Of a DNA stretch of 64,000 bases, positions 54,695 to 63,701 are shown piece after piece. Both the position numbers and the translations under genes were made by a program. The stretch lies in NCBI GenBank assembly GCA_963693105.1, contig OY843752.1:434001-498000 (forward strand), written 5' to 3'. This DNA is from Oxydemutator sp963693105 (GTDB lineage Bacteria > Pseudomonadota > Gammaproteobacteria > Poriferisulfidales > Oxydemutatoraceae). Position 1 is the first letter of the stretch. Each line of letters opens with the position of its first letter. Below the pieces are notes generated by a model. The model was not told where the DNA came from, did no database searches, and saw only the letters and a list, made by a program, of their open reading frames with translations.

Positions 54695-57631
54695 ATGGCG
54701 GCCAAGCCCGAAGAGACTGTCGAAAGCGCCAACGAAGGCACCGCCCTGCCGCGCTTTGAAAACCACGCAATGCAGGAGGTGAAGTACACCACCTGCTACA
54801 TGTGCGCGTGCCGTTGCGGCATCAAGGTCACGCTGGAGGACGACAAAATCCGTTTCATCCAGGGCAATCCCGATCATCCGGTCAATCGCGGCGTGCTGTG
54901 CGCCAAGGGCAACGCCGGCATCATGAAGCAGATGTCGCCGGCAAAATTGCGCAGCCCGCTTCTGCGCAAGCCCGGTGCCGAGCGCGGCGACGGCGAGTTC
55001 GAGGAGATCTCGTGGGAGCGCGCGCTGGACATCCTCGGCGGGCGCCTTGAAAAAATCCGCGCCACCGACCCGAAAAAACTCGCTTATTTCACCGGCCGCG
55101 ACCAGATGCAGGCGCTGACCGGACTGTGGGCGCAACAGTTCGGCACCATCAACTGGGCGGCGCACGGCGGTTTCTGCTCGGTCAACATGGCGGCGGCGGG
55201 GTTGTACACGCTGGGACATTCGTTCTGGGAATTCGGCGACCCCGACTGGGAGCGCACCAAATACTTCATGCTGTGGGGCGTGGCCGAGGATCATTCGTCC
55301 AACCCGATCAAAATCGGCCTCGAAAAACTGAAGCGGCGCGGCGGCAAGTTCGTCGCCATCAACCCGGTGCGCACCGGCTACCAGTCCATCGCCGACGAGT
55401 GGCTGCCGATCAAGCCTGGCACCGACGCGATGCTGGCGCTGTCCATGGTCCACGTGCTGCTCGAACGCGAATTGTTCGACTGGGAGTTCCTGATTCGCTA
55501 CACCAACGCGCCTTATCTGGTCGCGCAAAAGCCCGGCGACAAAGGCGACGGCCTGATCTGCCGCGACGACGAAGGCCGCCCGCAGATTCACGATTTGTCG
55601 TCGCACACGGTCACCGACGGCCTTCGCACCGGCACGCAGCCGGCGCTGTTCGGCGAATACAAAACGCCGCGCGGCGAAACCGCAAAAACCGTGTTCACGC
55701 TGCTCGCAGAAAAGTACCTCGACCCGCGTTACGCGCCCGAAAACGCGAGCAAGGTGTGCGGCATCGGCGCCGATGTCATCGAGCGTCTGGCGCTTGAGAT
55801 GGCGCACGTCGCCTTCCGCGAAACCATCGAGGTCGAGTGCGAGTGGACCGACTTTGCCGGGCGCAAGCACGACAAGTTCATTGGCCGCCCCGTGTCCATG
55901 CACGCGATGCGCGGCGTCTCGGCGCACTCGAACGGCTTTCACACCTGCCGCGCGATTCACTTTCTGCAGGTTCTGCTGGGCGCGATTGACTGCCCCGGCG
56001 GCCACCGCGCCAAAGCGCCTTTCCCGCGGCACATCCCGCCGCCGCTCAAGCCCGCGACCCGCACCGAACCGGGCAAGCCGCTGGCGGCGCCGCCGCTCGG
56101 CTTCCCGACCTGTCCCGAAGACCTGGCGGTGGACGATGCGGGCCGCCCGCTGCGCATCGACAAGGCCTATTCATGGGATGCGCCGCTCGCCAACCACGGC
56201 CTGATGCACATGGTCATCACCAACGCCGTCAACGGCGACCCCTACCCGATTGACACGCTGATGATGTTCATGGCCAATATGAGCTGGAACTCGACGATGA
56301 ACACCACCAAAGTGCGCAAGATGCTGAAGGCGAAAGACGCCGGCGGCGAGTACAAGATTCCGTTCCTCGTCGTCATTGACGCGTTCGACTCGGAGATGGT
56401 GCGATTCGCCGACCTGGTTTTGCCGGACACGACGTACCTGGAGCGCTATGACACGATCTCGCTGCTCGACCGCCCGATTTCCGAACCCGACGCGGTGTGC
56501 GATGCGATACGCGCGCCGGTGATGACTCCCGACCGCGACGTCCGGCCGTGGCAGGAAGTGATGGTGGAACTGGCGGCGCGCCTCAAATTCCCGGCTTTCA
56601 CAAACGACGACGGCAGCCGCAAATACAAGGATTACCGGGATTTCATCGTCCGCTACGAGAAAACGCCCGGCATCGGCTTTCTGGCCGGCTGGCGCGGCGA
56701 GAAGGGCGACCAGTCGCTGCGCGGCGCGCCCAACCCCGGGCAGTGGCAGAAATACATCGACAACGGCTGTTTCTTTCAGTACGAACTGCCCGAACGGATG
56801 CGCTTTTACCGCTTTGCCAACAAGGATTACCTGGAGTTCGCAAAAGAGGCGGGCTTCAACGCCACCGACGAACCGATTGTGATCGAACTGTATTCCGAGC
56901 CGCTGCAGAAATTCCGGCTCGCCGCACAGGGGCTGTCCGACGGCCCGCAGCCGGCGCACGAATACCAGCGCGAGCGCATCCGGAATTTCTTCGAGCCGCT
57001 GCCTTTCTATTACCCGCCGCTTGAGCATTCGCTGCTCGAGCCCGGCGAGTTTCCGTTCTACGCGATTACGCAGCGGCCGATGGCGATGTACCACTCGTGG
57101 GATTCGCAAAACGCGTGGCTGAGGCAAATCCACACGCACAACGTGCTCTACATGAACCGCGCGCAGGCCGAGCGCATGGGCATCAAGAACCTGTCGTGGG
57201 TGTGGATGGAGTCGCACAACGGGCGCGTGCGCGTGCGCGTCCAGTGGATGGAAGGCGTGCAGGAAAACACCGTGTGGACATGGAACGCCATCGGCAAGGA
57301 GCGCGGCACCTGGGGACTTTCCGCCGACGCCAACGAGTCCAACCAGGGCTTTTTAATCAACCACCTGATCAGCGAACTGCTGCCCCGCAGCAACGGTGGC
57401 GGCGACAACGGCGGCATCACCAACTCCGACCCGGTTACCGGCCAGGCGGCGTGGTACGACCTGCGGGTGAAAATCACCCCCGCCGAAGACGATGACGGGC
57501 GCGTCTGGCCGCTCTTCGGCGAGGCCGGCAAGGCCGGCGGGGACGCACGGCAGCCGCCTTTGCGCTACCAGACGCACCGGGCGGTCAATCTGCGGCGCAC
57601 TTTTCGCGACATTTTGAGGAGGGGCGAATGA
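54695..57631 (+). CDS. soeA: SoeA-type molybdopterin sulfite dehydrogenase subunit
   Basis: A 978-residue molybdopterin oxidoreductase. The N-terminal [4Fe-4S] motif is CYMCACRCG (C-x2-C-x3-C) with the fourth Cys in VLCAKGN. There is no twin-arginine signal, so it faces the cytoplasm, as known for SoeABC (quinone-linked sulfite oxidation to sulfate). GWQ-like MGD-binding and NAVNGDPYP and QRPMAMYHSWDSQN segments follow. It is followed by soeB (4-bp overlap) and a NrfD/DmsC-type anchor. Formate or polysulfide enzymes are alternatives, but the gene order and absent Tat signal favour SoeA. Confidence 0.82.
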   Translation: MAAKPEETVESANEGTALPRFENHAMQEVKYTTCYMCACRCGIKVTLEDDKIRFIQGNPDHPVNRGVLCAKGNAGIMKQMSPAKLRSPLLRKPGAERGDGEFEEISWERALDILGGRLEKIRATDPKKLAYFTGRDQMQALTGLWAQQFGTINWAAHGGFCSVNMAAAGLYTLGHSFWEFGDPDWERTKYFMLWGVAEDHSSNPIKIGLEKLKRRGGKFVAINPVRTGYQSIADEWLPIKPGTDAMLALSMVHVLLERELFDWEFLIRYTNAPYLVAQKPGDKGDGLICRDDEGRPQIHDLSSHTVTDGLRTGTQPALFGEYKTPRGETAKTVFTLLAEKYLDPRYAPENASKVCGIGADVIERLALEMAHVAFRETIEVECEWTDFAGRKHDKFIGRPVSMHAMRGVSAHSNGFHTCRAIHFLQVLLGAIDCPGGHRAKAPFPRHIPPPLKPATRTEPGKPLAAPPLGFPTCPEDLAVDDAGRPLRIDKAYSWDAPLANHGLMHMVITNAVNGDPYPIDTLMMFMANMSWNSTMNTTKVRKMLKAKDAGGEYKIPFLVVIDAFDSEMVRFADLVLPDTTYLERYDTISLLDRPISEPDAVCDAIRAPVMTPDRDVRPWQEVMVELAARLKFPAFTNDDGSRKYKDYRDFIVRYEKTPGIGFLAGWRGEKGDQSLRGAPNPGQWQKYIDNGCFFQYELPERMRFYRFANKDYLEFAKEAGFNATDEPIVIELYSEPLQKFRLAAQGLSDGPQPAHEYQRERIRNFFEPLPFYYPPLEHSLLEPGEFPFYAITQRPMAMYHSWDSQNAWLRQIHTHNVLYMNRAQAERMGIKNLSWVWMESHNGRVRVRVQWMEGVQENTVWTWNAIGKERGTWGLSADANESNQGFLINHLISELLPRSNGGGDNGGITNSDPVTGQAAWYDLRVKITPAEDDDGRVWPLFGEAGKAGGDARQPPLRYQTHRAVNLRRTFRDILRRGE

Positions 57632-58365
57632 AACTGGGACTGGTCATTGATCTCGACACCTGCGTCGGCTGCAACGCCTGCGCGGTGGCCTGCAAGCAAT
57701 GGAACACGTCCGGCACGACCGGGCCGCTGTCCGACTACCAGCCCTTCGGCAAGGATCCTTCCGGCGTGTGGTTCAACCGCATCCGCCATTACGAGGTCGG
57801 CGACTATCCGGTCAACAAGACCGTGCACTTCCCGATGTCGTGCATGCACTGCGAAGACGCCGACTGCGTGACCGTGTGCCCCACCGGCGCTTCCTACAAG
57901 CGCCCCGAGGACGGCATCGTGCTGGTGGACCAGGACAAATGCATGGGCTGCAATTACTGCGCCTGGGCGTGCCCGTACGGCGCGCGCGAACTCGACCGCG
58001 AGGACGGCGTCATGAAAAAATGCACGCTTTGCGTTGACCGCATCTACGACGAAGAATTGCCGGAGCAGGAGCGCCAACCGGCCTGCGTGATGACCTGCCC
58101 GACCCACGCCCGCTTTTTCGGCGACCTCGACGACCCCGATTCCGAGGTCTCGACGCTGGTGCGCGAGCGCGACGGCGAACAACTGATGCCGGAACTCGGC
58201 TACAACCCGACCAACCTCTACCTGAAGCCGCGCAAAGCCGTGCGGGTGCCGTCCCACGACGCGCCTGCCGGGGCCGGGGCCGGGGCCGGGGCCGACAGCG
58301 GCGGCGGCGGCGAAAGCCTGGCGGCGCGGGTCAAGAACTGGGTCAACCGGGCGGTGGCCCGGTAG
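57628..58365 (+). CDS. soeB: SoeB-type iron-sulfur electron transfer subunit
   Basis: A 245-residue ferredoxin-like subunit with four cysteine clusters for [4Fe-4S] centres: CVGCNACAVACK, CMHCEDADCVTVCP, CMGCNYCAWACPYG and CTLC with CVMTCPTHA. It passes electrons from SoeA to the membrane anchor. The start overlaps the soeA stop. A Gly/Ala repeat (GAGAGAGA) precedes the C-terminal helix. Confidence 0.88.
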   Translation: MKLGLVIDLDTCVGCNACAVACKQWNTSGTTGPLSDYQPFGKDPSGVWFNRIRHYEVGDYPVNKTVHFPMSCMHCEDADCVTVCPTGASYKRPEDGIVLVDQDKCMGCNYCAWACPYGARELDREDGVMKKCTLCVDRIYDEELPEQERQPACVMTCPTHARFFGDLDDPDSEVSTLVRERDGEQLMPELGYNPTNLYLKPRKAVRVPSHDAPAGAGAGAGADSGGGGESLAARVKNWVNRAVAR

Positions 58366-58395
58366 TCCGCAAACCAACAGCCAGCACCGCGGTTC

Positions 58396-59337
58396 ATGCA
58401 ACCGGCCCTGTCCATCATTTTTTTCACGGTCGTCTCCGGCGCGGGACTGGGGCTGTTCATGGTGCTGGCCGTCGCCGGGCTGTTCGGCAAGCCGGAGACG
58501 GAAACGGCACTGCTGGTTTGCGCCGCCGGTCTCGTGCTGACCACCCTGGGCCTGGTGTCATCGACCTTCCATCTGGCCAATCCGAAGAACGCATGGCGCG
58601 CGTTCAGCCGCTTCAAGACTTCGTGGCTGGCGCGCGAGGGCGTGCTCGCCGTGATTTTCTATCCGGTGGCGCTCGCCTACACGGCGTTGTGGTGGATGCG
58701 CGACACCGCCCTCGCCAATCCCCTGTGGGTTGCGATGTCATTGCTGGTCGGCCTGATTGCGCTGGCCACGGTCTTTTCGACCGGCATGATTTACGCCTGC
58801 CTGAAGACCATCCGCCAGTGGCACACGCCGCTGACGCCGGTCAACTACATCGTGCTGTCGCTGGTCCTCGGCAGCCTGCTGATGCTGGTGCTGCAGGATT
58901 TCGCGGGCGGCGCGACTTCGGCTTACGAACTGGAAATCGCGCTGGGTCTGCTCGCCGCCGGCGCGCTGATGAAACTCATCTACTACGCGTGGATTTCACC
59001 GCCGCAGGGGCCGACGATCAACACGGCGACCGGGTTCACGCGCGCCAATGTGCGCCTGCTGGATGTCGGACACGGCGCCGGGACCTTTCTGACCGAGGAG
59101 TTCGGTTTCCGGCTGGCGCGCGAAAGGCGCGTGCTGCTGCGCTGGTGCGTCTTCATCCTGGGCTTTATTCTGCCGGCACTGCTGATGCTCGGCGGCCTGG
59201 CGCAGGCGCTGCCCATACGTCCCGCCGTGTTGTCCGCCTTCGCACTGGCGCTCATCGGCATCTTCATCGAGCGCTGGCTGTTTTTCGCCGAGGCGCAGCA
59301 TGTCGTGAACCTCTACCACGGCAGGCGGCAAACCTGA
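58396..59337 (+). CDS. soeC: SoeC/DmsC-type membrane anchor subunit
   Basis: A 313-residue protein with about eight transmembrane helices, of the DmsC family. Features include STFHLANPKNAWRAFSRFKTSWLAREG, a conserved DmsC segment across residues 56-82, and a C-terminal RWLFFAEAQHVVNLYHG. It should bind quinone and pass electrons from sulfite oxidation to the respiratory chain. Third gene of soeABC. Confidence 0.85.
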   Translation: MQPALSIIFFTVVSGAGLGLFMVLAVAGLFGKPETETALLVCAAGLVLTTLGLVSSTFHLANPKNAWRAFSRFKTSWLAREGVLAVIFYPVALAYTALWWMRDTALANPLWVAMSLLVGLIALATVFSTGMIYACLKTIRQWHTPLTPVNYIVLSLVLGSLLMLVLQDFAGGATSAYELEIALGLLAAGALMKLIYYAWISPPQGPTINTATGFTRANVRLLDVGHGAGTFLTEEFGFRLARERRVLLRWCVFILGFILPALLMLGGLAQALPIRPAVLSAFALALIGIFIERWLFFAEAQHVVNLYHGRRQT

Positions 59338-59387
59338 AACGGCCGCGCCCCCTTCCGCGCACACCCGACATGCCCGACACGCCCGGC

Positions 59388-60710
59388 ATGAGAATGGTCG
59401 TTGCCGGAGCCGGCTATGTCGGGCTGGTTTCCGGCGCCTGTTTCGCGCAATGGGGCAACCACGTGACCTGCGTGGACATTGATGTCGGCAAAATCCGGCG
59501 TCTCAACGCGGGCGACGTGCCCGTCTATGAACCGGGGCTTGAAGCCCTGATCGCGGCCAACGTCGAGGCCGGGCGCCTGTTTTTTACCGACCGTTACGAC
59601 GATGCGCGCGCCGCACAAGCGCAAGCGGTTTTCATCGCGGTGGACACGCCGCCCGGCGCCGGCGGTTGCCCGGACCGGTCGGCGGTGCTGGCGGCCGCCG
59701 GCGACGCGGTGTCTTTGTTTTGCGACTACACGGTGGTCGTCGTCAAATCCACCGTGCCGGTGGGAACCTGCCGCGCGGTGCGCGAAACGATTGCAGAGAA
59801 AACCGACGCCGCGCGTTTTGATGTCGTGTCCAATCCCGAGTTCCTGCGGGAAGGGCAGGCCATCGCCGATTTCATGCACCCGGACCGGGTCGTCATCGGC
59901 GCAGACAACGTCGCAAGCCGCGATGTCATGCGCGGCCTCTACCGGCCTCTGGCGGGGCAGGGCGTGGAATTCGTGTACACGAACAGCGCCGGCGCCGAGT
60001 TAATCAAGTACGGCGCCAACGCCTTTCTCGCGGCCAAGGTCGGCTTTGTCAACGAGATCGCGGACCTGTGCGAGGTGTTGCAGTTGGACATCCGCGATGT
60101 CGTCCGGGGAATCGGCCTCGATTCGCGTATCGGCACGAAGTTTTTGCAGCCCGGGCCGGGGTTCGGCGGCTCCTGTTTTCCGAAAGACACCCTCGGACTA
60201 TTGTCCATCGCGCGCGAACACGATGTGACGCTGACCATACTGGAAAGCGCGGTGCGCTCCAACGAGGTCCGGAAAAAGGGCCTGGCGGAACGGGTACGCC
60301 GCGCGCTCGGCGGCCTGTCCGGCAAGACCGTCGCGGTGCTGGGGCTGACCTTCAAGGCGGGCACCGACGATGTGCGGTGTTCACCCGGTCTCGATTTGAT
60401 TGCCGGCCTGCAGCAGGGCGGCGCAACGGTGAGGGCCTACGACCCCAGGGGCATGGAAGCCGCGCGGCGGTTGCTGCACGATGTGGAGTATTGTTCAAGC
60501 GCCTGTGCCGCGGCGGCAGGCGCCGATGCACTGGTCGTGCATACCGATTGGGAGGAGTTTGCCGCGCTCGACTGGGGGCGCGTGAAAAGGGCGATGCGCG
60601 GGGTCGTCGTGTATGATTTCAGAAACCTGTGCGAGCCATCGCGGATGCGGGAACTCGGGTTCCATTATTTTCCGCTCGGCGGCGCGCCGCTTGCTCCGCA
60701 GGAAGACTGA
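59388..60710 (+). CDS. ugd: UDP-glucose 6-dehydrogenase
   Basis: A 440-residue enzyme oxidising UDP-glucose to UDP-glucuronate for capsule or polysaccharide synthesis. Rossmann motif VVAGAGYVGLVSGACFA at the N-terminus; KSTVPVGT, NPEFLREGQAI and the catalytic Cys in PGPGFGGSCFPKD are intact; the C-terminal domain has GLTFKAGTDDVRCSP. Start is among ATGs at 59370, 59388 and 59394; 59388 keeps only one residue pair before the Rossmann strand. Reading continues in frame from soeC antisense-free sequence. Confidence 0.93.
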   Translation: MRMVVAGAGYVGLVSGACFAQWGNHVTCVDIDVGKIRRLNAGDVPVYEPGLEALIAANVEAGRLFFTDRYDDARAAQAQAVFIAVDTPPGAGGCPDRSAVLAAAGDAVSLFCDYTVVVVKSTVPVGTCRAVRETIAEKTDAARFDVVSNPEFLREGQAIADFMHPDRVVIGADNVASRDVMRGLYRPLAGQGVEFVYTNSAGAELIKYGANAFLAAKVGFVNEIADLCEVLQLDIRDVVRGIGLDSRIGTKFLQPGPGFGGSCFPKDTLGLLSIAREHDVTLTILESAVRSNEVRKKGLAERVRRALGGLSGKTVAVLGLTFKAGTDDVRCSPGLDLIAGLQQGGATVRAYDPRGMEAARRLLHDVEYCSSACAAAAGADALVVHTDWEEFAALDWGRVKRAMRGVVVYDFRNLCEPSRMRELGFHYFPLGGAPLAPQED

Positions 60711-60715
60711 ACGAA

Positions 60716-60949
60716 ATGCCGTATTTTCTGTACAAAATCCACCAGCGCGTCGGGCTGTCCGCGTTTGAATACATCACCCGCTTCGACGCCTTCCCGGAGG
60801 CGAAACTGCGGGCGCGGGAAATGCGCTCGGAGTTGCCGGCGGACAGCGACTGCATCGTCAAGATTGTTTTTGCGGACAACGAAGCGACAGCGGAGAAATT
60901 GCTCGCGGAGAAACGCGAACCCCCGATACTGCGCGAGTGGGAGAAGTAG
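60716..60949 (+). CDS. Small conserved hypothetical protein
   Basis: A 77-residue hydrophilic protein starting 5 bp after ugd, inside AACGAAATG. It begins MPYFLYKIHQRVGL and ends KREPPILREWEK; I recall similar short proteins in beta- and gammaproteobacteria but know no function. Codon use is like its neighbours and the reading frame is well coupled to ugd. Confidence 0.65.
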   Translation: MPYFLYKIHQRVGLSAFEYITRFDAFPEAKLRAREMRSELPADSDCIVKIVFADNEATAEKLLAEKREPPILREWEK

Positions 60950-60973
60950 TCCGCGAGATACGCGGCTGCGAAA

Positions 60974-62851
60974 TCAGGCCGGGGCGACGCCGGCCAGGTC
61001 CGGTTCCTTTGCGTCGGGCGGCTTGTGGCCGCTTTCGATGTCCCGCTGAAGTTGCCAGTCGTCCCCGACCACTTCCCGGTAGGTTCCCTGCCTGCCGATG
61101 CCTCCGCCCTCCAGCACGTAAATCCTGTCGCACTGTTTCAGCGTTTGCAGTTTGTGGGTGACCATGATGATGGTTTTTTTCTTCTCCATGTGGGTGATGT
61201 TATCGATGATCTCGGCTTCCGTCTGAGGATCAATGGACTTCGTCGCCTCGTCGAGCACGATGACATCCACATCCCGGTACAGGGCACGCGCGATGCCCAG
61301 ACGCTGCGCCTGGCCACCGGAGAGTTTCGAGCCTTTCTGGCCGACGACGGTGTCCATGCCATCAGGCAACTGGCGGATGATTTCATCGAGCTTCGAGGTT
61401 TCCACAGCCTCCCGCAAACGCTCTTTATCGATTTCATCCGGGCCGAGGCCCAGCGCGATATTGGCGAGGACGGTGTTGTCTATGATATGCGGGCCCTGAA
61501 CCACGTAACCAATCCGTCTTTGCCAGCTTCGGATGCGTCCGCTCTTCAGTTCATTGCCGTCTATCAACAGCGACCCGCCGGTGGGGCGCACCAGACCCGT
61601 CAAAAGATCAATCAACGTCGTTTTGCCGGTGCCGTTCCTGCCGATGATGCCGATGCATTCCCCTTTCTCTATCCGCAGACTCAACCGGTCGAGCACGATG
61701 CTGCGCTCCGGAGTATAACGGTATGATACTTCCTTCAATTCAATGCTTTCGTGAAAGCCTATCGTTTCATGCGTCTCCTCCGTTTGCTCGGCGCTCAGTT
61801 TCTCCATGGTTTCATAACACAGATTGAAACGGCCCATACTCGTTTTGATGCCAATCGCGCAACCAATGATGCTCCCCACATAGCCGCCGGCTCTCATCAC
61901 CACAATGGTGTAGGCAAACAGGAAGGAAACCATGGCGGTGCTGGACAGGCCCTGCCACAAGGCGACAAAAAAACCGACGAGCAGGCTCAAAAAGCGCAGA
62001 CTTGAAAATATCGCGCTTGAAGAGTGGCCGATGGTATTCTTGATACGCTGATTTCTCTCGCGTATCGTCGCATTTTCGATAAAACTGTCGTAAAAATGTT
62101 TTTCCCGCCCAAGAACCTTGATTTCCTTGATGGCCATCATTTCATCACTGAGGCCATGCCGTTTTTTCTCAAGCGCCCTTATTTTCTCTTCCCCGAAAGC
62201 TGACAAAAAAGGGTTGATTACCAGATAGAGCAACAGGGCGGTAACAATCAGGAAGACAAATCCGGCCAGCCCGGGAAGCGGGAACAGAAATACGATGGCG
62301 GCAAACGAGGCCAGGAACAGAAGGCCGCTTTGGGACACTTCCATCATGGCCGCCAATATGTCCCCAAGGCTCTGGCTGCCAAACTCGATGTCGTTGACGG
62401 GATCACGGTGGCTGATGCCCGGAGTGGCCAGATACCTCTGAAACATTTTTTTCGACAGGACCAGTTTTTTCCTGAACAAAAAGAAATGTTTGAGGTTGTT
62501 CAGGGCGATGGAGGCGAACGCCTCTATCAGGGTAACGGCCACCGCGAGCAAAACCATGCTGATAACCAGCGTTTGATAATCCGTCTGGGTCAGAATATTG
62601 TTGATGGGTTCATGCCAGCCCTCAGGAATCACCTCCAATAGTCTGGGGGACAGCGCTTCGCCGGGTCTTGTAATCAGGCGTATAATCGGCAATATCACCA
62701 GAATGGGAAGAAATTGCAGGGTGGTGCCGGACAGGAGCACGAGAGAAAGTCCGCCCAACTGAAGGGTGCCGCGTCTCCCCAGGAGTAGAAGAATTCTGTT
62801 GAGTGCCTTTAACAATGCCGGTTCCCCCGCTCCAGCCTGTGCCACCGTCAA
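60974..62851 (-). CDS. ABC exporter, fused membrane and ATPase domains
   Basis: A 625-residue half-transporter of the exporter type. Six transmembrane helices (about residues 25-330) are followed by a nucleotide-binding domain: Walker A GIIGRNGTGKTTLID, signature SKLSGGQAQRLGIARAL, Walker B VIVLDEATKSID, switch VTHKL. It has no C39 peptidase or cyclic-nucleotide domain, so it is not a leader-cleaving bacteriocin exporter. PglK/MsbA-like flippases are the nearest type, which fits the neighbouring ugd and a role in glycan or lipid export; peptide export cannot be excluded. Confidence 0.85.
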   Translation of the reverse strand: MTVAQAGAGEPALLKALNRILLLLGRRGTLQLGGLSLVLLSGTTLQFLPILVILPIIRLITRPGEALSPRLLEVIPEGWHEPINNILTQTDYQTLVISMVLLAVAVTLIEAFASIALNNLKHFFLFRKKLVLSKKMFQRYLATPGISHRDPVNDIEFGSQSLGDILAAMMEVSQSGLLFLASFAAIVFLFPLPGLAGFVFLIVTALLLYLVINPFLSAFGEEKIRALEKKRHGLSDEMMAIKEIKVLGREKHFYDSFIENATIRERNQRIKNTIGHSSSAIFSSLRFLSLLVGFFVALWQGLSSTAMVSFLFAYTIVVMRAGGYVGSIIGCAIGIKTSMGRFNLCYETMEKLSAEQTEETHETIGFHESIELKEVSYRYTPERSIVLDRLSLRIEKGECIGIIGRNGTGKTTLIDLLTGLVRPTGGSLLIDGNELKSGRIRSWQRRIGYVVQGPHIIDNTVLANIALGLGPDEIDKERLREAVETSKLDEIIRQLPDGMDTVVGQKGSKLSGGQAQRLGIARALYRDVDVIVLDEATKSIDPQTEAEIIDNITHMEKKKTIIMVTHKLQTLKQCDRIYVLEGGGIGRQGTYREVVGDDWQLQRDIESGHKPPDAKEPDLAGVAPA

Positions 62852-62964
62852 TACGGGTGCTTTCAGGCTTCAATCAAGCGCGCTATAATGAATTATACTA
62901 CCAGAATCCTTTCACAAAGGCGTTGCGCAAGAGATTGCGCCTCAATCAAAGAAGAAGGAAACCA

Positions 62965-63624
62965 ATGGACATAAAAAGACTTTTTATCAGCATTCTGATG
63001 GCATTTTCTCTCGCGGGATGCTCTGCCATATCCAAAACCTGGGACTGGTTCTACGAGGACGACGAGGAAGAAGTGGCGGAAATGGAAGACATCGAGGAAT
63101 CTGACGACGAGTTCGAGGACGAGTTTGAAGATGAATTCGAGGACGAATTCGAAGACGAGTTCGAGGATGAATTTGAAGATGAGTTCGAGGACGAATTCGA
63201 AGACGAATCTGAGCACGACGAATACGGCGACGAGCCCGCCACCGAACGTCCGATGTCAAAAGCCGCGCCGAAGAAGCGGATGCAGGCGACAGAGGCCCCG
63301 AACCGCGCCTCGGTGTATTTCGAATACAAAAGCACAACCGTCCCCGCCGGCAGCCTGAATCTGCTGCAACTGCACGCGCAGTACCTGATGGCCAATCCGA
63401 ATGCGGTCGTCCGCCTGGAGGGCCACACGGACTCGGTCGCGTCCGGTCAGTACAACAAGCAGCTGTCCATGCGCAGGGCGCAGGCCGTGGCGCAGATATT
63501 GATACAGATGGGAGTGTCCGCCTCGCAGCTTGAGACTGTCAGTCTCGGCGAGGAACAACTGGCGGTGTCGGAGGACAAGGGGCAGGGAGGCGCCTTGAAC
63601 AGGCGAGTGGAACTGGTCTATTGA
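62965..63624 (+). CDS. OmpA-like (Pal-type) lipoprotein with acidic DEFE repeats
   Basis: A 219-residue outer-membrane lipoprotein. Lipobox LAGCS near residue 20 sets the mature N-terminus. An extremely acidic linker contains eight DEFE units (residues 48-79). The C-terminal OmpA/MotB domain has FEYKSTTVPAGS, VVRLEGHTDSVASGQYN and MRRAQAVAQILI, which bind peptidoglycan. It starts at ATG 62965 after AAGGAA. The acidic spacer may bind cations or extend the domain to the cell wall. Confidence 0.87.
   Translation: MDIKRLFISILMAFSLAGCSAISKTWDWFYEDDEEEVAEMEDIEESDDEFEDEFEDEFEDEFEDEFEDEFEDEFEDEFEDESEHDEYGDEPATERPMSKAAPKKRMQATEAPNRASVYFEYKSTTVPAGSLNLLQLHAQYLMANPNAVVRLEGHTDSVASGQYNKQLSMRRAQAVAQILIQMGVSASQLETVSLGEEQLAVSEDKGQGGALNRRVELVY
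63106..63201 (+). repeat. Eight 12-bp DEFE-coding repeats
   Basis: Units of the type GACGAGTTCGAG, with silent third-base changes, repeat eight times inside the OmpA-like gene. The silent variation suggests the protein repeat is under selection. Confidence 0.85.
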
Positions 63625-63647
63625 CAACCACCCCGTAGCCACATAAA

Positions 63648-63677
63648 AAACTGCCTCCCGATGAGAGGAGGCAGTTT
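63648..63677. terminator. Bidirectional terminator between lipoprotein and HvfA-like gene
   Basis: AAACTGCCTCC (63648-63658) pairs with GGAGGCAGTTT (63667-63677); an A6 tract on its left gives a T-tract for the minus-strand gene. Confidence 0.75.
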
Positions 63678-63701
63678 GGCGGTCACCGGCTCAGGGCCGG
63701 A

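Noticed and set aside
60974..62851. ABC exporter as the dedicated RiPP exporter
   Set aside because: No peptidase domain for Gly-Gly leaders, no precursor nearby and a PglK/MsbA-like domain order; kept only as a remote possibility.
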